From NCBI GenBank assembly GCA_000969725.1, contig JXSR01S059469.1: DNA of 21,919 bases. The stretch is one strand, 5' to 3'. Position numbers and translations under genes: made by a program. The stretch is from Ophiothrix spiculata. Its lineage: Eukaryota > Echinodermata > Ophiuroidea > Amphilepidida > Ophiotrichidae. The notes below the pieces were generated by a model. That model was not told where the DNA came from. It ran no database searches and was given only the letters and a program-made list of their open reading frames with translations. This document shows positions 21,254-21,919 of the stretch, in pieces (position 1 is the stretch's first letter; every line of letters starts with the position of its first letter).

Positions 21254-21800
21254 GCGTGGAATCGATTAAAAATTAGAAGGTCAGCTACAAGTATAATATT
21301 CCCCTTAGTTCATAAAGATTTAAGTTACGGTTATTGAAGTAATCCAAGCTATACAAGATAAGAACCCGATCGATTTTTGGATAGCATCACAATCGCAAAC
21401 AGAGACAAGATTGCGAGTGTTTATTGAACCAACAGTATAGTCGTCCAGTTTGAAATCTGAGCACACTACACTTTAATTTACTTTGTTTAGCAATTACTTT
21501 CAGGCCATCTCCTGCTTCTGTCGATTTTAAAAAGGCTTCTTCAAGCAATCAGCTAAACAAACTATGAACGCAATTTAAAATTCGGCCATTTGGTTAAACA
21601 ATTTGCAATGATTTGCCTTAAATTAGAAATTCCATTAGTTTGTCTGCCTATCTCTCTTCGCCAATAAATTTATGATACTATCCATTTTGAAATCACTTTT
21701 TATAATGTGATTATGTACACGTGTGTTCATGCAGACCAAATGTGTTTTTTTGTAGGTTATACTTGATAAATTGATCTGTAGATGACCTTTGAACTGTTAG

Positions 21801-21919
21801 TAGACACTTCAGGTAATTTTTAAATTATGAATCAAATTGTTTCAAATGAATTTTAAATAAAAGCAGGTGATCTAAAGAATCCAAACCCGTTTGAATTTTT
21901 CAAATCCGACCTTCCGTTC
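21801..21919. other. unassigned DNA after copy B
   Basis: Similarity to the sequence after copy A (13111 onward) is lost at 21801. Nothing identifiable lies in the remaining bases. Confidence 0.5.

Larger units (their letters stand above)
18576..21800 (+). repeat. segmental duplication, copy B, main part
   Basis: 3.2 kb collinear with copy A from about 10350 to 13110. The close match starts at CAGTGAATATCG (18598) with weaker similarity back to about 18576, and ends after GAACTGTTAG at 21800, the same word as in copy A. Differences from A include the hAT-like MITE at 20601-20878, a 170-base block at 21084-21253, a 235-base block at 19714-19948 in place of 25 bases in A, absence of the A-specific fold-back element, and a ~40-base loss near 20300 (A about 12078-12118). 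Short open frames inside are not conserved in copy A. Confidence 0.9.

Overview
The window reads as AT-rich, non-coding DNA from an animal nuclear genome, most likely a marine invertebrate. A bivalve or other mollusc is my guess, at low confidence. The evidence is: no dense bacterial-style genes; long stretches with stops in all frames; a vertebrate/metazoan-type telomere motif (CCCTAA/TTAGGG) in an interstitial array; a decayed non-LTR retrotransposon of the jockey/CR1-like type; and several short inverted-repeat transposons. I see no intact host gene, rRNA, tRNA or CRISPR array. One short open stretch after a plausible splice acceptor (1834-1983) is the only candidate host exon, and it is weak.

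Layout. 1-2373: mostly unassigned, with a degenerate 29-30 bp tandem repeat (629-742), one copy of a dispersed repeat (1403-1585) and the possible exon. 2382-2590: a compact element in which about 17 telomere-like CCCTAA units lie between 26-bp inverted repeats. 2600-6020: unassigned AT-rich DNA. 6021-6441: a degraded inverted-repeat element. 6849-7018: second copy of the dispersed repeat. 7205-7297: a GC-rich palindrome. 7932-10010 (minus strand): a 5'-truncated LINE reverse-transcriptase pseudogene with seven in-frame stops and two frameshifts. 13682-14318: another inverted-repeat (MITE-like) element.

The right half is dominated by a segmental duplication. Copy A (10212-13110) recurs as copy B (14966-15090 plus 18576-21800), which is split by about 3.5 kb of unrelated DNA. 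Comparing the copies dates later events. Copy A carries a 191-bp fold-back element (11869-12059) with 45 perfect terminal bases and an ATTA target duplication, and the matching site in copy B is empty. Copy B carries a 278-bp hAT-like MITE (20601-20878) with an 8-bp target duplication, and the site in copy A is empty. Copy B also has a 170-bp block (21084-21253) between GTTA repeats and a 235-bp replacement (19714-19948).

The window is therefore a record of transposition and duplication rather than a set of cooperating genes. The most notable items are the two insertions with natural empty sites and the telomere-repeat-bearing inverted-repeat element. All identities were judged by eye; no alignment or database search was run.
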